Positions 61,334-64,000 of a stretch of 64,000 bases of DNA are shown in pieces. The notes beneath the pieces were generated by a model that was given only the letters and a program-made list of their open reading frames with translations, was not told the origin of the DNA and searched no databases. Positions within the stretch are counted from its first letter, which is position 1. The number at the start of each line of letters is the position of its first letter. This stretch comes from Thunnus maccoyii (lineage: Eukaryota > Chordata > Actinopteri > Scombriformes > Scombridae). The position numbers and the translations under genes are program-made. The DNA lies in NCBI RefSeq assembly GCF_910596095.1, contig NC_056535.1:24568505-24632504 (forward strand). Direction: 5' to 3'.

Positions 61334-61384
61334 GTGTGCAGTTTGTCTGAATGTATCTGTAAGGAACAAATGCCTCTCTCCTAT

Positions 61385-61467
61385 TTTTATATCTCAACTC
61401 GACCTTCAGCTGATGCGGAAAAGTGTGGCTGTTCAGGCCCCTCTGACAAATGCCAGGTATGCACCTG
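61385..61467 (-). promoter_or_regulatory. cela1: elastase C core promoter: TATA box and E-box element
   Basis: TATAAAAA (61385-61392, minus strand) lies about 52 bp before the start codon. About 70 bp upstream of it is CACCTGTGGTCTGTCTCAC (CACCTG at 61462-61467), nearly identical to the element of elastase A. Confidence 0.65.
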
Positions 61468-61559
61468 TGGTCTGTCTCACACAGTGTTATCAGAGTCAGT
61501 TACCACACATCTCCAGCTTCAGCCAATATAAAATAGTTCAGAATAAGGAATGACACGTA

Positions 61560-64000
61560 GACTGACAAGTATATCACTGGGTGACATGAGTCACAGTGAT
61601 TCAAAGGACTTAGAAGGCTATTTCTGAATTTATTTGAGTCTGCTAACGTCCACTATATCTATTTTGGGCAACTATTTATGGGAAAGAAACATTTTTTGAC
61701 AGAATTGTGGCCTGAGGCAGCAGTGACAAACATCACAGTTTTGTCTTTGAACATATGAACTGTTAACTTTATTCTCACCCAAAGTTCCCAAAATGATCTC
61801 TCTGTATTTTATTTATACACAGAAAGATCATTTTGTTGTTCCTCTCCAGTATGAAAATTTCAAATTAACTGTCTGATGAAATAGAGTGCAAGTTCTTGTG
61901 AATATTTACATCACAAACTAATCACGTGTCCATTTGAACCAGCATGAATTATGAAGTAAGCATGGGAAAACATGTTCCTGTGCCTTCTCTTGTCTCCAGT
62001 GGCTCTCTGGGATGTAGTAGAGAAAATGAAAACAACAGGCATGCTCATTTACAAGCCTTTTATAATATCATACAACAAAGGTACTGTGAAATGTTGAAAA
62101 AGGAAAAGAAAATCTAATTTTTGTTAAATGATAGGTTCAGTTTTTCTTTTGTGATACAGTTACTTCAACTGGGTGACATGTCTGTCACTGTAGTTTTTTT
62201 TAAGTACCTATGGAAAATTTCTCTAAATCCCTCAAAACAAATGAAAAGATCAAAATCAACTGTGATGATTAACTGTATAGCAGTCGATATTCCGAATGTT
62301 CCTGAAAGAGAATATCATGTATGTTTGAGATATTTTTAAAAGTCAGAAATGTGAAGAAAAAATCCTTCCAGTATTCACTTAGATACTGAATAAATAGAGA
62401 ACAGAGCTGTGACATTTTGTTCAATGTGATGCAGTTTGAGTCAACAACAAAGTCTATTTTAGTCTATTGACTAGGTGATGCTACTTTTCTGTAAGTGGTT
62501 ATTTCTTTCTACTGTATATGTAAAAATGTTAAGGGATAGAAAGTCAGTGAATGTTTAACAGACTGATTAGATTAGCTTTCAAAGTTATACAATTAAACTT
62601 GTGTAAGTAGTTCTTTTCTAACAGAATATAAGTTTATGATTCAGGATCAGACAGAAGTCAAACTGACTGTACAGATCATAGTTCATACAGTCATAGTCTG
62701 TGCAGGGAGGACAAACAGGATGCTGTTACAGCCTAACACTAGATGGGGCTAAAGACACACCAATTCACAGTATCTCTAGTTGGCCAAAAATGGACATACA
62801 GTGTATGTCACAAAAGCATTTCATCTGTATTTTACAAGAGACAGGATAGATGGCATGTAGTTCATGGGATTTCCTGTTTATCACCCAAATCTTCATGCAA
62901 GTCCATTTTAATGTGTCAACATTTTTGGTGTGGTACATGAGGACAAAAATCCCAGTCTACATTCCCAACTGGAAAGATTTAAATCCAGTGTGAGAACTGA
63001 GTTAAAAAAGATTTCTCTCCTCTTCTTTGCGCTGACCTCTTTGACATTGAACAGTAGTGTCGCAGATGGATTACTAGATGATCTACAATGTGCACAATAT
63101 CTTGCTAAGTAGAATATACATGTATTAATACTTTTTAAAACTGGTTCTTAACTGGTTATGCTGATAGTTCCAACAATAGGTTTCTGGACAATGGGAAGGT
63201 CCCTGATGTGTCCGTCTTTTATAAAACAGTCCTTAATTAGACAGAAAGTCATTAAAACTATATGGATTTTGGATTATTGCCTTATCAGGCTATTAAAGAG
63301 ATAGCCACGCTGACTGGTAATTGAGCTGGCCCCATGACACAGAGGGAAGAGGTCCTAATGCTGCAAGACGTCCTGATCAACAGAGGCTGCGCAATTTCAC
63401 TACTTTCTCATAGTGCGTCTACGTCCCCTCCGAACTCCTCGTGTACCCCTCGACCAGCCCAACCTTTTCTTGCAGAGGCATAAATCAAATGGGGAGATCA
63501 AAGACAGGAAGTGCTGGGGATGTGTTAATTAAAGATGTTTGCTCTTGATACAGCTTCCCCTCGTTAATGAACAGTCGATTTGGTTCCCATAAAGATGTCT
63601 CACACACTCGGGCAGGAAATTGAGGTTCCAAAAAAAATTAATGGGATGCACTGATTGGGTCTGTGATAGAAATTCGGGGAGGGTTATCACAGAGTAACTG
63701 TTGATTATGCCAATGTGACACTATTGAAAAGCTCAAACTGTTGCCAGAGTGGAGCTCAAAGATCTAAACCACACTAAAATTAGAAACTACCATTGCTGTT
63801 GGTATACAGTCATTCATTCTAGTATATAAGTACTGGCATGTGACGCTGTAACCATCAGGAATCCAGAGCTTGCTGTGAGGCAAATGAGGCAAGACAGTAT
63901 AACACATAAATTCAAGTTGCTTTGAGAGGTGTACAAGATAATTTGAGATATTTGCAGATACTGTATTTTCTCATTGGTATAAGTGAGAGAAGTGATGTTC
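61560..64000. other. DNA upstream of elastase C, no gene seen
   Basis: A/T-rich, with no exon, RNA gene or transposon end recognised. Around 63350-63600 the composition is more mixed and includes homeobox-type TTAATTAA and TTAATGAA sites. That stretch could be a conserved regulatory element, but only an alignment could show it. Confidence 0.5.

Overview
The window is vertebrate nuclear DNA, almost certainly from a spiny-rayed (percomorph-like) teleost. The genes are split into many short exons with GT-AG introns. The proteins match vertebrate ITCH, BLOC1S1, RDH5, GLS2 and CELA1. The introns hold many small fish-type DNA transposons (MITEs), LINE remnants and CA/TA microsatellites. All exon models below were built by reading splice signals and joining codon phases by eye; no transcript or database was available.

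Layout, left to right. (1) 1-14.7 kb, minus strand: itch, a NEDD4-family HECT ubiquitin ligase, 24 core coding exons giving 874 residues. (2) 17.5-21.7 kb, plus strand: bloc1s1, 4 exons, 125 residues, with a perfect CRE upstream. (3) 23.2-27.1 kb, plus: rdh5, 5 coding exons, 332 residues. (4) 28.7-43.6 kb, plus: gls2, a mitochondrial liver-type glutaminase, 18 exons, 599 residues, with one GC-AG intron. (5) 43.6-48.6 kb: gene-poor DNA with repeats and a decayed reverse-transcriptase-like stretch. (6) 48.6-61.5 kb, minus strand: a tandem cluster of three CELA1-type pancreatic elastases, called A, B and C here. A and C look intact. The middle copy B has lost its catalytic serine, its last exon, two disulfide cysteines and its reading frame. 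(7) 61.5-64 kb: no gene seen.

The genes do not form one pathway. bloc1s1, rdh5, gls2 and cela1 all have human counterparts on 12q13, so this is an old linkage block. itch is on human 20q11, so the itch/bloc1s1 junction is a synteny breakpoint relative to human. I saw no new multi-gene system. The most interesting material is the birth-and-death history of the elastase cluster: a dead middle copy, an orphan terminal exon with its own poly(A) signal, and a shared promoter element that is degraded only in the dead copy. A possible in-frame 60-nt cassette exon in itch is also worth checking.
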